Shown here: one piece after another, positions 1-9,361 of the stretch
How the letters are laid out: each line of letters starts with the position of its first letter
Position numbering within the stretch: the stretch's first letter is position 1
Origin: Phormidium sp. FACHB-1136
GTDB lineage: Bacteria; Cyanobacteriota; Cyanobacteriia; Phormidesmidales; Phormidesmidaceae
Length of the DNA: 33,472 nt
Assembly: GCF_014697375.1 (NCBI RefSeq)
Contig: NZ_JACJRS010000059.1
Span: 1-33,472 of the forward strand
Direction: 5' to 3'
Position numbers and translations under genes: made by a program
Notes under the pieces: model-generated
Seen by the model: only the letters and a program-made list of their open reading frames with translations
Database searches by the model: none
What the model was told of the DNA's origin: nothing

Positions 1-1
1 T

Positions 2-94
2 ACCCTAGCCCGACGGCAAGGCTGGCGAACCGTGCCTCAAGCCCTCAGACTTTGGGCCAATCGGATCCACTATGTTTTTTCTTTACTCGTATGA
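2..94 (+). CDS. C-terminal end of an unidentified protein (partial)
   Basis: A reading frame enters from the left edge and runs about 30 codons to a TGA at 92-94. The visible residues are basic and aromatic (including RRQGW, LRLWANR and HYVFSLLV). No domain can be recognised from so short a tail. The frame may be real because it is open to the edge and uses codons like its neighbours, but a 30-codon open frame can also occur by chance. Downstream (95-169) lies a G-rich spacer of the kind common between cyanobacterial genes. Confidence 0.3.
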   Translation, partial: TLARRQGWRTVPQALRLWANRIHYVFSLLV

Positions 95-169
95 AACCAC
101 CCTGCCTTTCCAAGGGGGGCTAGGGGGGATCAATCCCTGGCAAGGTCAGCATCGATGACTTGTGTGTAC

Positions 170-1336
170 TTAGTAGAGGCTGGGCTGAATCTGCCCTTGG
201 CGCACCGTCAACACTTGGGAGGTGGTTTTCCACTGGCTGTCAAAGGCTCCCAGGTGGGTGGTGGTGATGATGGTTTGAAAGCGATCCTGAATCGCCTCCA
301 GCAGTTGATTTTGGCGGTGTAGGTCGAGTTCCGCCAGCACATCATCCAACAGCAGCAGGGGCGGTTCCCCAATCACCGATTCAATTAGGTGGAGTTCCGC
401 CAGCTTTAGGGCCAGCACCAGGGTACGCTGCTGGCCCTGGGAACCATACTGGCGGCTAGGGGTGTCGTTGATGATCAGGTCAATATCATCTCGGTGGGGG
501 CCAACTAGGGTGGTGCGCTGGTGCTGCTCGGCCACGGCCCGCTGCTGAATTTTGTCCAGGAAATTGGCTTGGATGGTCTGGACATCCCCTGTGTTGCCGT
601 CTGGGGACAGGGGGAAATCTTGCAAAGGCACGTTGGGTTGGTAGTGCAGGTGCAGGGTTTCTCGCTGGCCGCTGATGGCCTGGTGCCAGTTTTGGGCGAT
701 GGGGGCAAGGCGCTGAATGGCCCTCGCCCGCCGCCGCATCACATGGGTGCCCAGGGTGGCCAGTTGGGCATCCCACAGAGCTAATTCGGTGCGGTCGGAG
801 GACGTGTCACTATCGCTACTGCCATCCCCATAAAGACGCTTAATCAGGGCGTTACGCTGCTTCAGAACTTGGTTGTACTGGCTTAGGATGTGGGCATAGA
901 TCGGCTCTAGCTGCACCAGCAAGGTATCCAACCAGGCCCGCCGTTCCCCCGGCCCCCCTCGCACCAAGTTCAGATCCAGACTGGAAAACTGCACCGCATT
1001 CAGGGTGCCCAGGCTATCGAGTTGTCGCCGCAGCTTTTCGCCGTTGAGGATGGCCGTGCGCCGCCCCGCCGCCCGCAGTACCAAGGCAATCTCCGCTGGC
1101 CCTAAATCTCGCTGCACCGAGGCGCTGACCTGGGCCAAGGGCTGATCCTGCTGCACCAAGTCTCGATCTCGGCTGGTGCGGTGAGACTTGAGCGTGGCCA
1201 ATAGCTCCACTGCCTCCAGCAGGTTCGACTTACCTTGGGCATTGTCCCCCACCACAATGGTTTTGGGAGCCGTGAATTGCACAGCCTGCTCACGGTAATT
1301 GCGAAACTGTTTGAGGGCCAGGTAGGTCAGGTACAA
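170..1336 (-). CDS. recF: DNA replication and repair protein RecF
   Basis: RecF is a cytoplasmic SMC-like ATPase that helps load RecA at single-strand gaps with RecO and RecR. The 388-residue product has the family N-terminus ([14 protein letters not shown]), a Walker A motif GDNAQGKS at residues 30-37, an ABC signature-like YGSQGQQRT and a Walker [13 protein letters not shown] near the C-terminus. Length is typical for the family. The start is a TTG at 1334-1336, chosen because the RecF N-terminus begins exactly there. The TTG lies inside the last codons of the upstream NUDIX gene, whose TGA is at 1327-1329, a 10-nt overlap. No convincing ribosome site precedes it, so translation is probably coupled to the NUDIX gene. 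A Ser/Asp-rich insert (GSSDSDTSS) sits in the middle of the protein. Confidence 0.96.
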   Translation of the reverse strand: MYLTYLALKQFRNYREQAVQFTAPKTIVVGDNAQGKSNLLEAVELLATLKSHRTSRDRDLVQQDQPLAQVSASVQRDLGPAEIALVLRAAGRRTAILNGEKLRRQLDSLGTLNAVQFSSLDLNLVRGGPGERRAWLDTLLVQLEPIYAHILSQYNQVLKQRNALIKRLYGDGSSDSDTSSDRTELALWDAQLATLGTHVMRRRARAIQRLAPIAQNWHQAISGQRETLHLHYQPNVPLQDFPLSPDGNTGDVQTIQANFLDKIQQRAVAEQHQRTTLVGPHRDDIDLIINDTPSRQYGSQGQQRTLVLALKLAELHLIESVIGEPPLLLLDDVLAELDLHRQNQLLEAIQDRFQTIITTTHLGAFDSQWKTTSQVLTVRQGQIQPSLY

Positions 1337-1836
1337 CGGGGATGACGGGGGGGAATGGGGGCATTGGGGGCGGCGGGCTGGGCCAAAACGGTAACCAGTT
1401 CGTCTAAAAATTGGGCCTGGGCTTTAATAATGCGCTGTTTAGCCTCCTCCAGCGGAAACCAGGCCGCCTGATCCACCTCCGGGAATTCCCGCATTCGCCC
1501 AGAGTTGGGGGGCCATTCTAAGGTAAAGGTATTGCTGTGGAGGGTTTCGGGATCAAAGTCGCCCTCAAAGGCCCAGGCAAACACCAGCTTTCCCCCCGAC
1601 TGCCGGACGGTACGCAACGCCTGAAACTGCCCCTCGGCCCGCTGTCCGGTTTCCTCCTGAAATTCCCGCTGGGCAGCGGCAAAGGTGTCTTCGCCCGGAT
1701 CAATTTCTCCCTTAGGAATCGACCACGCCTGCCACTGACGATTGACCCAGTACGGCCCCCCGGAATGCACCAACAGCACCTCAATGCCTTGTTCAGAGCG
1801 GCGGTACATCAGCAGCCCTGCACTCTTTTTGGCCAT
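1327..1836 (-). CDS. NUDIX hydrolase
   Basis: This is a small NUDIX-domain phosphohydrolase, a family that cleaves nucleoside diphosphates linked to another moiety. The exact substrate cannot be told. The Nudix box is complete: G-x5-E-x7-REFQEETG at residues 43-65 counted from the ATG at 1836. The form [12 protein letters not shown] resembles the (di)nucleoside polyphosphate hydrolase branch. I chose 1836 because [13 protein letters not shown] begins the fold there. An upstream in-frame ATG at 1866 would add ten residues. The C-terminal tail is Pro/Ala-rich and low in complexity. The gene ends inside recF, suggesting a two-gene unit. Confidence 0.9.
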   Translation of the reverse strand: MAKKSAGLLMYRRSEQGIEVLLVHSGGPYWVNRQWQAWSIPKGEIDPGEDTFAAAQREFQEETGQRAEGQFQALRTVRQSGGKLVFAWAFEGDFDPETLHSNTFTLEWPPNSGRMREFPEVDQAAWFPLEEAKQRIIKAQAQFLDELVTVLAQPAAPNAPIPPRHPRCT

Positions 1837-1910
1837 CACCCGCCACGGATTTAGCGACCTTTGCATTTTATCGGCTTATCGGTGTTCCTAGGCAGGGGAG
1901 TGGGAGAGTC

Positions 1911-1986
1911 GGGAGTGGGAGTCGGGGGTCGGGAGTTGGGAGTCGGGAGTTGGGAGTCGGGAGTCGGGAGTCGGGAGTCGGGAATC
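1911..1986. repeat. Heptameric tandem repeat, 11 units of GGGAGTY
   Basis: Eleven contiguous 7-bp units of the form GGGAGTC or GGGAGTT, with degenerate first, third and last units, lie between the divergent NUDIX and LRR genes. Degenerate copies extend left to about 1896. The array is G-rich on the plus strand and resembles the short tandemly repeated repetitive (STRR) heptamers known from filamentous cyanobacteria. Confidence 0.9.
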
Positions 1987-2122
1987 AGCAAATTCTCTGC
2001 CTTCTGCTTTCTGCCTGCTGACCGAATGAAAAGTGGCAAAGTGGGCCTTCAGGGGAGAGGGGCAAGTTGCTAGGATATTGCCCAGGGTATTGAGATGACT
2101 GGCAAGGGGAAGAGGGTTATCA

Positions 2123-3133
2123 ATGGTTGGTATAGGGAGGCTAGGCTGGGGTTGGGTAGTGGCCTTGGGAGTGATGGGAACGGCTGGGACGGCTTTTGGG
2201 GAAACTCCAGAGCCAGCCATTCAGGAAGCCGAAACCCAGGAGGCCGAAACTCAGGGTGTAGAGACGCCTGAGGCTGAAGCTGTCCAATCGGTGGATAGTC
2301 CTGAGAGCGAAACTGTGGACAGGGAAGCTCAGGAGGTAGAAGCGGAAGAGGCTCAGGCAGAAGACGCCCCGTCGGAGGTTGCTCCAGTGGCGAGGCCGAC
2401 CACCTTTCAGCAGTGGTGCGAGGCCAAGGATAGCCTATCGGAGGGGCAGCGCCATACGGTGGAGGTGCTGTTGACGGAATTGGGGGTGGAAAACTGCACC
2501 CAAGCAGGGCGGCGGGCCTCGGTGGTTACGCTACTCAACCTATCGCACCAGGGATTAACGGATATTGCCCCCCTGGCCAGTTGGCCCCAACTGACGCATC
2601 TGCTGTTGCACAACAACGCCATCCAAGACCTACAGCCCCTCGCCGCGATGCCCAACCTCTCCCGGCTTTATCTCAGCAATAACCAAATTACCGACCTCAC
2701 CCCGCTGTCCAACCTCGACAACCTCCGAGTGTTGGGTTTGGCGAATAATCCCCTCGGCGACTTGCAGGGCTTAGCCCCACTTACTGCACTGGAAGATCTG
2801 CACCTCAGCCAAACTCAACTGCAATCCCTGGATCCGCTGGCATCCTTGACGAGTCTCACCACCCTCTACCTCAACCACAATCAAATTACCGACCTCACCC
2901 CGCTAGGGTCTCTCACCGCCCTGGAGGTGCTGGATCTCAGCGCTAACTACATTGAGGACATCACCACCCTCGCGACCCTAGAGAACCTGCGCTACTTGAA
3001 CCTCAATCGCAACCGCATTCAGAATGCCTCGGTGCTGCGAGCCATGCCCAGCCTGGGGCAAGTGTATTTATATAACAACCCCGTCAACCGCATGGGGTGC
3101 CCCACCAACCCTAACACCCTCTGTTTGATGTAG
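2123..3133 (+). CDS. Secreted leucine-rich-repeat protein
   Basis: The 336-residue product begins with a signal peptide (hydrophobic core to about residue 26, probable cleavage after TAFG). A linker of about 65 residues very rich in Glu, Ala and Thr follows, with repeated EAETQ/VETPEAE. A cap-like segment with two cysteines (QQWCEA and ENCTQAG) precedes about eight 22-residue leucine-rich repeats of the internalin/SDS22 type (LTDLTPLSNLDNLRVLGLANN pattern, shortened here). The C-terminus has a further Cys pair (GCPTNPNTLC) that could cap the solenoid. Such proteins usually bind other proteins at the cell surface or in the periplasm; the partner is unknown. It is convergent with the large membrane protein, whose stop lies 30 bp away. 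Confidence 0.85.
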   Translation: MVGIGRLGWGWVVALGVMGTAGTAFGETPEPAIQEAETQEAETQGVETPEAEAVQSVDSPESETVDREAQEVEAEEAQAEDAPSEVAPVARPTTFQQWCEAKDSLSEGQRHTVEVLLTELGVENCTQAGRRASVVTLLNLSHQGLTDIAPLASWPQLTHLLLHNNAIQDLQPLAAMPNLSRLYLSNNQITDLTPLSNLDNLRVLGLANNPLGDLQGLAPLTALEDLHLSQTQLQSLDPLASLTSLTTLYLNHNQITDLTPLGSLTALEVLDLSANYIEDITTLATLENLRYLNLNRNRIQNASVLRAMPSLGQVYLYNNPVNRMGCPTNPNTLCLM

Positions 3134-3162
3134 GTTGGCTTGAGGTAGGGCTGACGGTGGGA

Positions 3163-5991
3163 TCATTCAAACTGGGGGGGCAGTTCTGAGGGTGACAGGC
3201 CGTTGGGGCTGGAAAGTCGGGGTGTGGTCAGGGGATCGCCTGGTTTACCTACCGCTGCCGCTGCTGCCGCCGCTGCTGCTGCCGCTGCCCCGTCGTCACC
3301 GTTACCACTCGCCCCACTAGCAGTAGCGCCGCCGCCGGAGGGAACGGTTGGGGGCGGGAGGGCGACAGTGGCCAGGGTAAACGACCGCTGTACCTGCTTG
3401 CCATCGCGGTTGGTAACCTGAAGCGTAATTACGGTGGAACTGGTTTCGGTGCTGAGGGGTAGGGGCAGGCTGCCTTGGGGGGGCACATTGCCAGGGACGG
3501 GCAACAGGGTGACCGTGGTGCCGGGATTGGCCTCCACCTGCCAAGACACCACCAGTTGGGGCGGTGGCTGACCGGGGGCGAGGGGAACGGTATATTTCGG
3601 CTGCATGGGCTGGCCATTCACCAAAAAGTTGAGAATTTGCGGGGGGCGGGCCTCAATCAAAATCGGTGCTGTGGCCAGGGTAATGGGGGGATCGGCGGGG
3701 CCATCCATGGGAATGACCGTCAGTTCAAAGATGTAGCGTCCGGCCTGACGCACCCCCGTTTGCAGGTTCTCACACACCAGCACCGCCTCCAATCGGCAAA
3801 ACTCCTGGAGGGGTTCGGGAAGCCCCTGCCTTAGATCAATCTGGATGGGGGGAAAGACAACGGTGCCCTCCGGGTCGCGCCCCACCAGTTGGAGGGCGGC
3901 AACACGCTGGGGGTTGGCAATGGCCCAGTTGAGGCGAATCCCGTAGGGTACAGGCTGGGGATTGTTGGCGTTGTCACCGTTACCGTTGGCCACGGGTTGA
4001 GCGCTGGGCGGCGCTTCTGGGTAAATGGGCTGGCTGGGCGTAAAGGCGAGAATTTCGGGCTGGGGAAAAGGATCGACGGTGATGAGGGCCGAGTCTAGGG
4101 AATGGGGCGATAGGCGACCCCGACCGGGCGAAGGAAAGGCGGTGAGGGTGAACTGATACTGTCCGGGCTGGCGGGCGTCGGTGAGCACGGCGCGACAGGT
4201 GAGCAACACCCGACTTAGGGTGCAGAAGGGTTCCAGGTCTGGGGGCAAGCCCTGGCTGAAATCGTAGACCATGGGGCCACTGGTGATGGTGCCCTCTGGG
4301 GATTGCCCCACCAGTTCTAGGCGCTGCAAACGGCGGGGCTGGCTAATCTGGAAGTCCAGCCGCACGGCATCGTCGTTGGCTTCACTGTATTGGGGATCGG
4401 CGGGGGCCAAACGTACCACCTGGAGCGGTGCCGGGGGCCGCAAAAACAGCCACCACAGCAGCCACAACCCCGCCGCCAAACTGCCGATGGCCAGCAACAC
4501 CAGGGGCAACACCTGCCACCAGGGGCGTGACTCCCACAGCAAAAAACCCTGCATGGGAATCTCCGGCAGGGGGTGGTTGTCCACATCCTGGGCTTCCACG
4601 GCAAAGTTAATCACCCGTCCACCCCCCACCCAGGGTCGTTTGCGGCGGGGCTGGGGCTGCACGGTGAGTTGGGTGGTCTGGGTTTGTTGGGGGGCGAGGA
4701 TTAACTCTGGCGGATCTAGGGTGAAGGTACACAGATTGCCACCATCCAGGGGCAGGGCTTGGAACTGGATGGTGCGGGGGGTATTACCCTGGTTGCTGGC
4801 CTGCACCATATATTGCCCCGGCTGGTTTTGCACCCGACTGACCAAGGTACGAAAGCTGAGATTCACCTGATACACCGGGAGGATGTCTAGGTAGAGCAAA
4901 TCCAGCAGGGTCAGGTCGGGCTGGTTTTCCGATTGCAGTTGTAGGGTACCGACATAGCTGCCTGCCAGGGTGTTCAAGGGCACCGTTAGCAACACTAAAA
5001 TCGTGCCCTGGTCGTTGGGGTTGAGGTCGAGGTATTGCTCCATGAGCGACAGCCCCACCGCCTGAAACCCCTGGGGATAGGTAATCGTCAGCCACTCCGG
5101 CGGCAGATCTAGACAGCGCAGCCGAAACCGATCCACCCGCTGGCCTCGGTTGTGGACGACTACCTGAAGCTCCAGGGTATCGCCAGGGGCAAGGCGGTTA
5201 GGGCTGGCGGCACGGGTGGGAGGCAGCAGAAAAAAGGTGGGATCGCTGGCCTGATCCCCATCCTCGGCGGCGGGCAATACCTGAATCCGCTGCTCAAATC
5301 GCTGGGGCGGACTGCTGGGGTAGTGCTGGGGCGAATCCACCACCAGGGCATAGGTGTAGTATCCGGCCATGGCGGTGGCGGGCACCAGAAAAGTGAAGAT
5401 GGCCTCCCGGCTTTGGTCGGGGCCAAGGGCTAAGCGCTCCTGGGTAGATGACACCCAGGCATAGAGGGAGGCGGGCAAATCCTCCAAAAACACGTCAATA
5501 ATGGCGCTGGTGTCACCCTTGTTGGTGACCGTCACGCTGAGGGTTACGGTTCCCCCCGGTGTCACCAAACTAGCCCCGCTCAGCATCACGGCCAGGGGCG
5601 CAGCGGTGGCGGTGGCTGGCCCGTCTTCTCGTCTACCCGCCCGCTGGAGCGACAAAATTCGGGCACGGTATTGCATCGGTGATCCCCCCGTCGGGAACCG
5701 ATCCTCATCCCATCCCTCACCCTCGGCAGGGGATAACGCCTGGACATAGCCCTGGGTCAGCAGGGGGGCGATCCGCTGCTGGGCCTCCGCCTCGGTTGTC
5801 CCCAACTGTTGGGCAATGTCAGCCAGGGTCACCGTGGGTTGCCGAATCAACCACACCATCAGTTGGCGCTGCTCCAGGGGTAGACTCAGCATTTCGGCCA
5901 TGCTGAGCCCTCCCCAAGTCTCCCCAGCGGCAGACTCCCCCGACCAGCCAGAACGCTGAAACCCTGGACGTTGAAACCCTGAACCTGTCAT
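3163..5991 (-). CDS. Large one-pass membrane protein with HTH-like N-terminus and Ig-like (NEW3/CARDB-type) modules
   Basis: The product has 942 residues. Residues about 30-90 look like a winged-helix domain (LEQRQLMVWLIRQPTVTLADIAQQLGTT, shown as pattern only: helix-turn-helix with LADIAQQLG). Residues about 130-480 form beta-rich Ig-like modules of the NEW3/CARDB type (repeated VTNKGDTS, VHNRGQRVD, ASNQGNT). One strong membrane segment follows (WWQVLPLVLLAIGSLAAGLWLL). The C-terminal half has two diverged copies of one module, each with PEGT, a QGLP motif, EFC/PFC and a second Cys. The tail carries 12 consecutive alanines (codons at 3253-3288, mixed GCA/GCG). No signal peptide is visible. 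Function is unknown; a membrane-linked regulator or surface scaffold are guesses. An internal start near 5901 (MAEMLSLPLEQ) would drop a Gly/Ser-rich leader. Confidence 0.75.
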   Translation of the reverse strand: MTGSGFQRPGFQRSGWSGESAAGETWGGLSMAEMLSLPLEQRQLMVWLIRQPTVTLADIAQQLGTTEAEAQQRIAPLLTQGYVQALSPAEGEGWDEDRFPTGGSPMQYRARILSLQRAGRREDGPATATAAPLAVMLSGASLVTPGGTVTLSVTVTNKGDTSAIIDVFLEDLPASLYAWVSSTQERLALGPDQSREAIFTFLVPATAMAGYYTYALVVDSPQHYPSSPPQRFEQRIQVLPAAEDGDQASDPTFFLLPPTRAASPNRLAPGDTLELQVVVHNRGQRVDRFRLRCLDLPPEWLTITYPQGFQAVGLSLMEQYLDLNPNDQGTILVLLTVPLNTLAGSYVGTLQLQSENQPDLTLLDLLYLDILPVYQVNLSFRTLVSRVQNQPGQYMVQASNQGNTPRTIQFQALPLDGGNLCTFTLDPPELILAPQQTQTTQLTVQPQPRRKRPWVGGGRVINFAVEAQDVDNHPLPEIPMQGFLLWESRPWWQVLPLVLLAIGSLAAGLWLLWWLFLRPPAPLQVVRLAPADPQYSEANDDAVRLDFQISQPRRLQRLELVGQSPEGTITSGPMVYDFSQGLPPDLEPFCTLSRVLLTCRAVLTDARQPGQYQFTLTAFPSPGRGRLSPHSLDSALITVDPFPQPEILAFTPSQPIYPEAPPSAQPVANGNGDNANNPQPVPYGIRLNWAIANPQRVAALQLVGRDPEGTVVFPPIQIDLRQGLPEPLQEFCRLEAVLVCENLQTGVRQAGRYIFELTVIPMDGPADPPITLATAPILIEARPPQILNFLVNGQPMQPKYTVPLAPGQPPPQLVVSWQVEANPGTTVTLLPVPGNVPPQGSLPLPLSTETSSTVITLQVTNRDGKQVQRSFTLATVALPPPTVPSGGGATASGASGNGDDGAAAAAAAAAAAAVGKPGDPLTTPRLSSPNGLSPSELPPQFE

Positions 5992-6092
5992 CGCCGCTTC
6001 CTATTCTCAGGGGTTATCCCACCGTGCTTAGGGGAAATTATAGTCTGGTCCACTCCGTTCTCAAGGGGTATTCAGGGAATCTGAGGCTCTAC

Positions 6093-7328
6093 CTAGGCCC
6101 GGAACTTGGCGGTGACACGGGCCATAGCTTCCACCACGTTCTCGCGGCTGTTGAAGGCGGAGATGCGGAAGTAGCCCTCCCCAGCGGCCCCAAAGCCAGA
6201 TCCGGGGGTGCCCACCACGTTGCAGGTGTGCAGTAGCTTATCAAAGAAATCCCAGCTCGATAGGTTGTTGGGGGTCTTCACCCAGACGTAGGGTGCGTTG
6301 ACGCCGCCATAGACGCTGATGCCTGCCGCCGTGAGTTGCTCGCGAATGATGCGGGCGTTTTCCATGTAAAAGTCAATCAGCGCCTTGGTTTGGGCTTGGC
6401 CTTCGGCGGAATAGACCGCCTCAGCCCCCCGCTGCACAATGTAGGAGACGCCATTGAACTTGGTGGATTGGCGACGGTTCCACAGGCCGTGCAGTTCTAC
6501 TTCGCTGCCGTCGGCGGCTTTGCCCTTGAGGGACTTGGGCACTACGGTGAGGGCACAGCGAGTCCCGGTAAAGCCAGCGTTCTTAGAGAAAGAGCGAAAC
6601 TCAATGGCGCATTCCCTCGCTCCCTCAATTTCGTAGATAGAGTGGGGAAGGGTGGGGTCGGTGATGAAGGCTTCGTAGGCGGCGTCAAACAGGATGATGG
6701 AGCCATGGGCGCGGGCGTAGTTCACCCAGGCTTGTAGGTGCTCCTTGGTGGCGACGGCCCCGGTGGGGTTGTTGGGGAAGCAGAGGTAGATCAGGTCTAC
6801 CTTTTCGCTGGGAATGCTGGCGGTAAAGTTGTTTTCGGCGTTGATGGGCAGATAGACCAGCCCTTCGTATTCGCCGTTGTCTTTCACGACTCCGGTGTGG
6901 CCCGCCATCACGTTGGTATCCACATAGACGGGGTAGACCGGGTCGGTGACGGCGATGGAGTTGTTGTCGCCAAAGATGTCTAGAATGTTGCCGCAGTCGC
7001 ACTTGGAGCCATCGGAGATGAAGATTTCCGAGGCGTCAATGGCGCAGCCGCGAGATTGGAAGTCGTGCTGGGCAATTTTTTCTCGCAGCCAGCCATAGCC
7101 CTGTTCGGGGCCATAGCCCTTAAAGGAGCCACGATCCCCCATGTCCTGTACCGCCTGGATCATAGCGTTGCGGCAGGCTTCGGGCAGGGGTTCGGTGACG
7201 TCGCCAATGCCCAATTTGATAATTGGCGCATCGGGATTCGCTTCCACGAAGGTGTTCACCCGACGGGCAATTTCGGGAAACAGGTAGCCCGCCTTGAGTT
7301 TGAGGTAATTGTCGTTAATAGTAGCCAT
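6093..7328 (-). CDS. dapL: LL-diaminopimelate aminotransferase
   Basis: DapL converts L-tetrahydrodipicolinate directly to LL-diaminopimelate with glutamate as amino donor, the short lysine/peptidoglycan route used by cyanobacteria, plants and Chlamydia. The 411-residue product is full length. It has the family N-terminus ([20 protein letters not shown]), substrate-loop residues [10 protein letters not shown], the PNNPTG motif near residue 185, and the PLP-binding Lys at residue 249 in [12 protein letters not shown]. It is a cytoplasmic fold-type I PLP enzyme. The gene stands alone between the membrane protein and pyk, both on the same strand with gaps of about 100 bp; co-transcription with pyk is possible but not shown. 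Confidence 0.97.
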   Translation of the reverse strand: MATINDNYLKLKAGYLFPEIARRVNTFVEANPDAPIIKLGIGDVTEPLPEACRNAMIQAVQDMGDRGSFKGYGPEQGYGWLREKIAQHDFQSRGCAIDASEIFISDGSKCDCGNILDIFGDNNSIAVTDPVYPVYVDTNVMAGHTGVVKDNGEYEGLVYLPINAENNFTASIPSEKVDLIYLCFPNNPTGAVATKEHLQAWVNYARAHGSIILFDAAYEAFITDPTLPHSIYEIEGARECAIEFRSFSKNAGFTGTRCALTVVPKSLKGKAADGSEVELHGLWNRRQSTKFNGVSYIVQRGAEAVYSAEGQAQTKALIDFYMENARIIREQLTAAGISVYGGVNAPYVWVKTPNNLSSWDFFDKLLHTCNVVGTPGSGFGAAGEGYFRISAFNSRENVVEAMARVTAKFRA

Positions 7329-7443
7329 GCTGGTTTGTGTCGCTTTGTTACTTAACCCAGATTACCGCCATTGCCGGGACGTTTTGGGTTGGAGTTCGCC
7401 CAGGGCACCCCTGGGGAAGCGCCCATCTCGCCCGATGAGGAGG

Positions 7444-9231
7444 CTAAAGCCCTAGGCCGTGATCGGTTCTCAGGGTGCCCAGCGCTCCAGAATAGACCAG
7501 TCCTCGCCGGGTATCGAGGGTGAGGATGGTGCCGTCGCGGATGATTTCCGTGGCGTTTTTCACCCCCACAATCACCGGAACCCCCAGCCGCAGGCCAATC
7601 ACCGCAGCGTGGCCTGTGAGGCTGTCGTCTTCGGTAATAATGCCGCCGGAACGACGGATGGCCTCGACAAAATCGGCACTGGTGCGGGGAACAATCAGAA
7701 TCTCGCCCTCGTTAAAGTCGCTGACATCCATGCCGCTGTGGGCCACCCGTGCCCGACCGCTGACAGAAGCTTCGCCAATGCCCACGCCTCGGCCCAGCAC
7801 CGCCGTTACCACGTCCACCTTAATCAAGTCGGTGGAACCCGATACCCCTTGCAGGGTGCCCGCTGTCAGCACCACCAGATCGCCATCGTTGAGCAGGTGC
7901 TTTTCCTGGGCCACCCCCATCGCCGCCTGGAAGGTTTGGGTGGTGGAGGGGAGATCCAACACCAACAGCGGCTTGACCCCCCACACCAGTTGCAGTTGGC
8001 GGGCTACATTCACATGGGGGGTAATGGCCAAAATGGGCGTTTGGGGCCGATATTTCGACACATTGCGGGCCGTAGCTCCGCTTTTGGTCAGGGTCATAAT
8101 CGCCGCTGCATTGAGCTGGGAGGCAATCCGCCCCACGGCCTGACTAATGGCATTGGGAATCGACCAGGCTCCAGTGTTCTCTAGCTCGCGGTTGCCCAAG
8201 CCTTCCTGCTCCGTGCGCACCGCCACCCGTGCCATGGTGGCCACGGCTTCGACCGGGAACTTGCCCACCGCCGTTTCGTTGGAGAGCATCACCGCATCGG
8301 TGCCGTCCAAAATGGCATTGGCCACGTCGGAGACCTCGGCGCGAGTGGGGCGGGGGTTGCCCACCATGCTATCCAGCATTTGGGTGGCGGTAATCACCGG
8401 AATGCCCAGGGCATTGGCGGTGAGGATCAGGCGCTTTTGCAAAATCGGCACCTCCTCGGCGGGCAGTTCTACCCCCAGATCGCCCCGCGCCACCATCACC
8501 CCGTCCGACAGCGACAAAATCGCCTCCATCTGCTCAATGGCCTCGTGCTTTTCGATCTTGACGATAACGGGCACATTTTTCCCGGCTTGGGCAATGATTT
8601 CCTTAATTTCCAGCACATCCTGGGGGTTACGCACAAAGCTGAGAGCCACCCAGTCCACCCCCTGATTGAGGCCAAACATCAGGTCTTCCCGATCCTTCTC
8701 GGTCAGGGCTTTGATGGAGAGGTAGACCCCTGGAAAGTTCACCCCTTTGTTATTCGTCAGCAGGCCCCCAACCACCACTCGACAGTGGAGTTCCTGGGCC
8801 TCGATATCCACGGCTTCCACCTTCATTTCCACCTTGCCATCGTCCAGCAAAATGGTGGAACCCACCGGAACTTCCTCCGCCAGCTTGTCGTAGGTAACGC
8901 AGGCCCGTTCCTGGGTGCCCAAAATGCGCTCGCTGGTGAGGACAAAGGGATCGCCCTTGGCCAGTTGAATCGCCCCCTGCTCAAACTTACCCAGGCGAAT
9001 TTTTGGCCCCTGCAAATCCTGCAAAATGCCGACGGGCTGATTCAACTCGAAGGACACCTGGCGAATGAGGCGGATACTGCGCTGGTGATCTTCGTGGCTA
9101 CCGTGGGAAAAGTTGAGCCGTAGGGTGGTTGCTCCGGCTTCAATCAGGGCACGGAGCACGTCAGCAGTCTGGGTTGCGGGGCCGATGGTGGCGACAATTT
9201 TCGTACGGCGGCGATTGGTACTCAGCGGCAT
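7444..9231 (-). CDS. pyk: Pyruvate kinase with C-terminal PEP-utiliser domain
   Basis: Pyruvate kinase makes pyruvate and ATP from PEP and ADP in the last step of glycolysis. The protein is about 594 residues from the ATG at 9231, longer than the usual 470. The core has RRRTKIVATIGPA at the N-terminus, the catalytic VKIEKHEAIE segment, MVARGDLGVELP and the signature ITATQMLDSM. After the regulatory C-domain comes an extra phosphohistidine-type domain (IIVPRTSADF-like segment, then GGIITEDDSLTGHAAVIG with its His), as in the PK of Bacillus and many cyanobacteria. An ATG 51 bp upstream (9282) is in frame, but the conserved N-terminus supports 9231. Two 12-bp direct repeats lie about 100-130 bp upstream of the start. 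Confidence 0.96.
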   Translation of the reverse strand: MPLSTNRRRTKIVATIGPATQTADVLRALIEAGATTLRLNFSHGSHEDHQRSIRLIRQVSFELNQPVGILQDLQGPKIRLGKFEQGAIQLAKGDPFVLTSERILGTQERACVTYDKLAEEVPVGSTILLDDGKVEMKVEAVDIEAQELHCRVVVGGLLTNNKGVNFPGVYLSIKALTEKDREDLMFGLNQGVDWVALSFVRNPQDVLEIKEIIAQAGKNVPVIVKIEKHEAIEQMEAILSLSDGVMVARGDLGVELPAEEVPILQKRLILTANALGIPVITATQMLDSMVGNPRPTRAEVSDVANAILDGTDAVMLSNETAVGKFPVEAVATMARVAVRTEQEGLGNRELENTGAWSIPNAISQAVGRIASQLNAAAIMTLTKSGATARNVSKYRPQTPILAITPHVNVARQLQLVWGVKPLLVLDLPSTTQTFQAAMGVAQEKHLLNDGDLVVLTAGTLQGVSGSTDLIKVDVVTAVLGRGVGIGEASVSGRARVAHSGMDVSDFNEGEILIVPRTSADFVEAIRRSGGIITEDDSLTGHAAVIGLRLGVPVIVGVKNATEIIRDGTILTLDTRRGLVYSGALGTLRTDHGLGL

Positions 9232-9328
9232 AGTGATCTCTCTAACATGACTGAACGACAACCCAGAGGCATCTAGAATCAAGGGCTAAGCCCGTTTGGA
9301 TGCCCAGCAGACAACATCTATATCCAGG

Positions 9329-9361
9329 CAACCTTTACATCAAGGCAGACAACCTTTACAT
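9329..9361. promoter_or_regulatory. Two direct repeats CAACCTTTACAT, candidate operator upstream of pyk
   Basis: The 12-mer CAACCTTTACAT occurs exactly twice, at 9329-9340 and 9350-9361, so the start-to-start distance is 21 bp, two turns of the helix. The extended units (CAGGCAACC.. and CAGACAACC..) also share flanking bases. The pair sits upstream of pyk and far from the crtR start. That placement and spacing fit a protein-binding site on one face of the DNA, but no known regulator is recognised. Confidence 0.45.

Noticed and set aside
1861-2220. Several overlapping frames on both strands across the heptamer array
   Set aside because: They arise because a 7-bp repeat with few stops is open in many frames; the products are low-complexity repeats with no coding signal.
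3203-3421. Plus-strand frame with an alanine run opposite the large membrane protein gene
   Set aside because: It is the antisense reading of the same GCN-rich tract; codon pattern and homology support the minus-strand gene.
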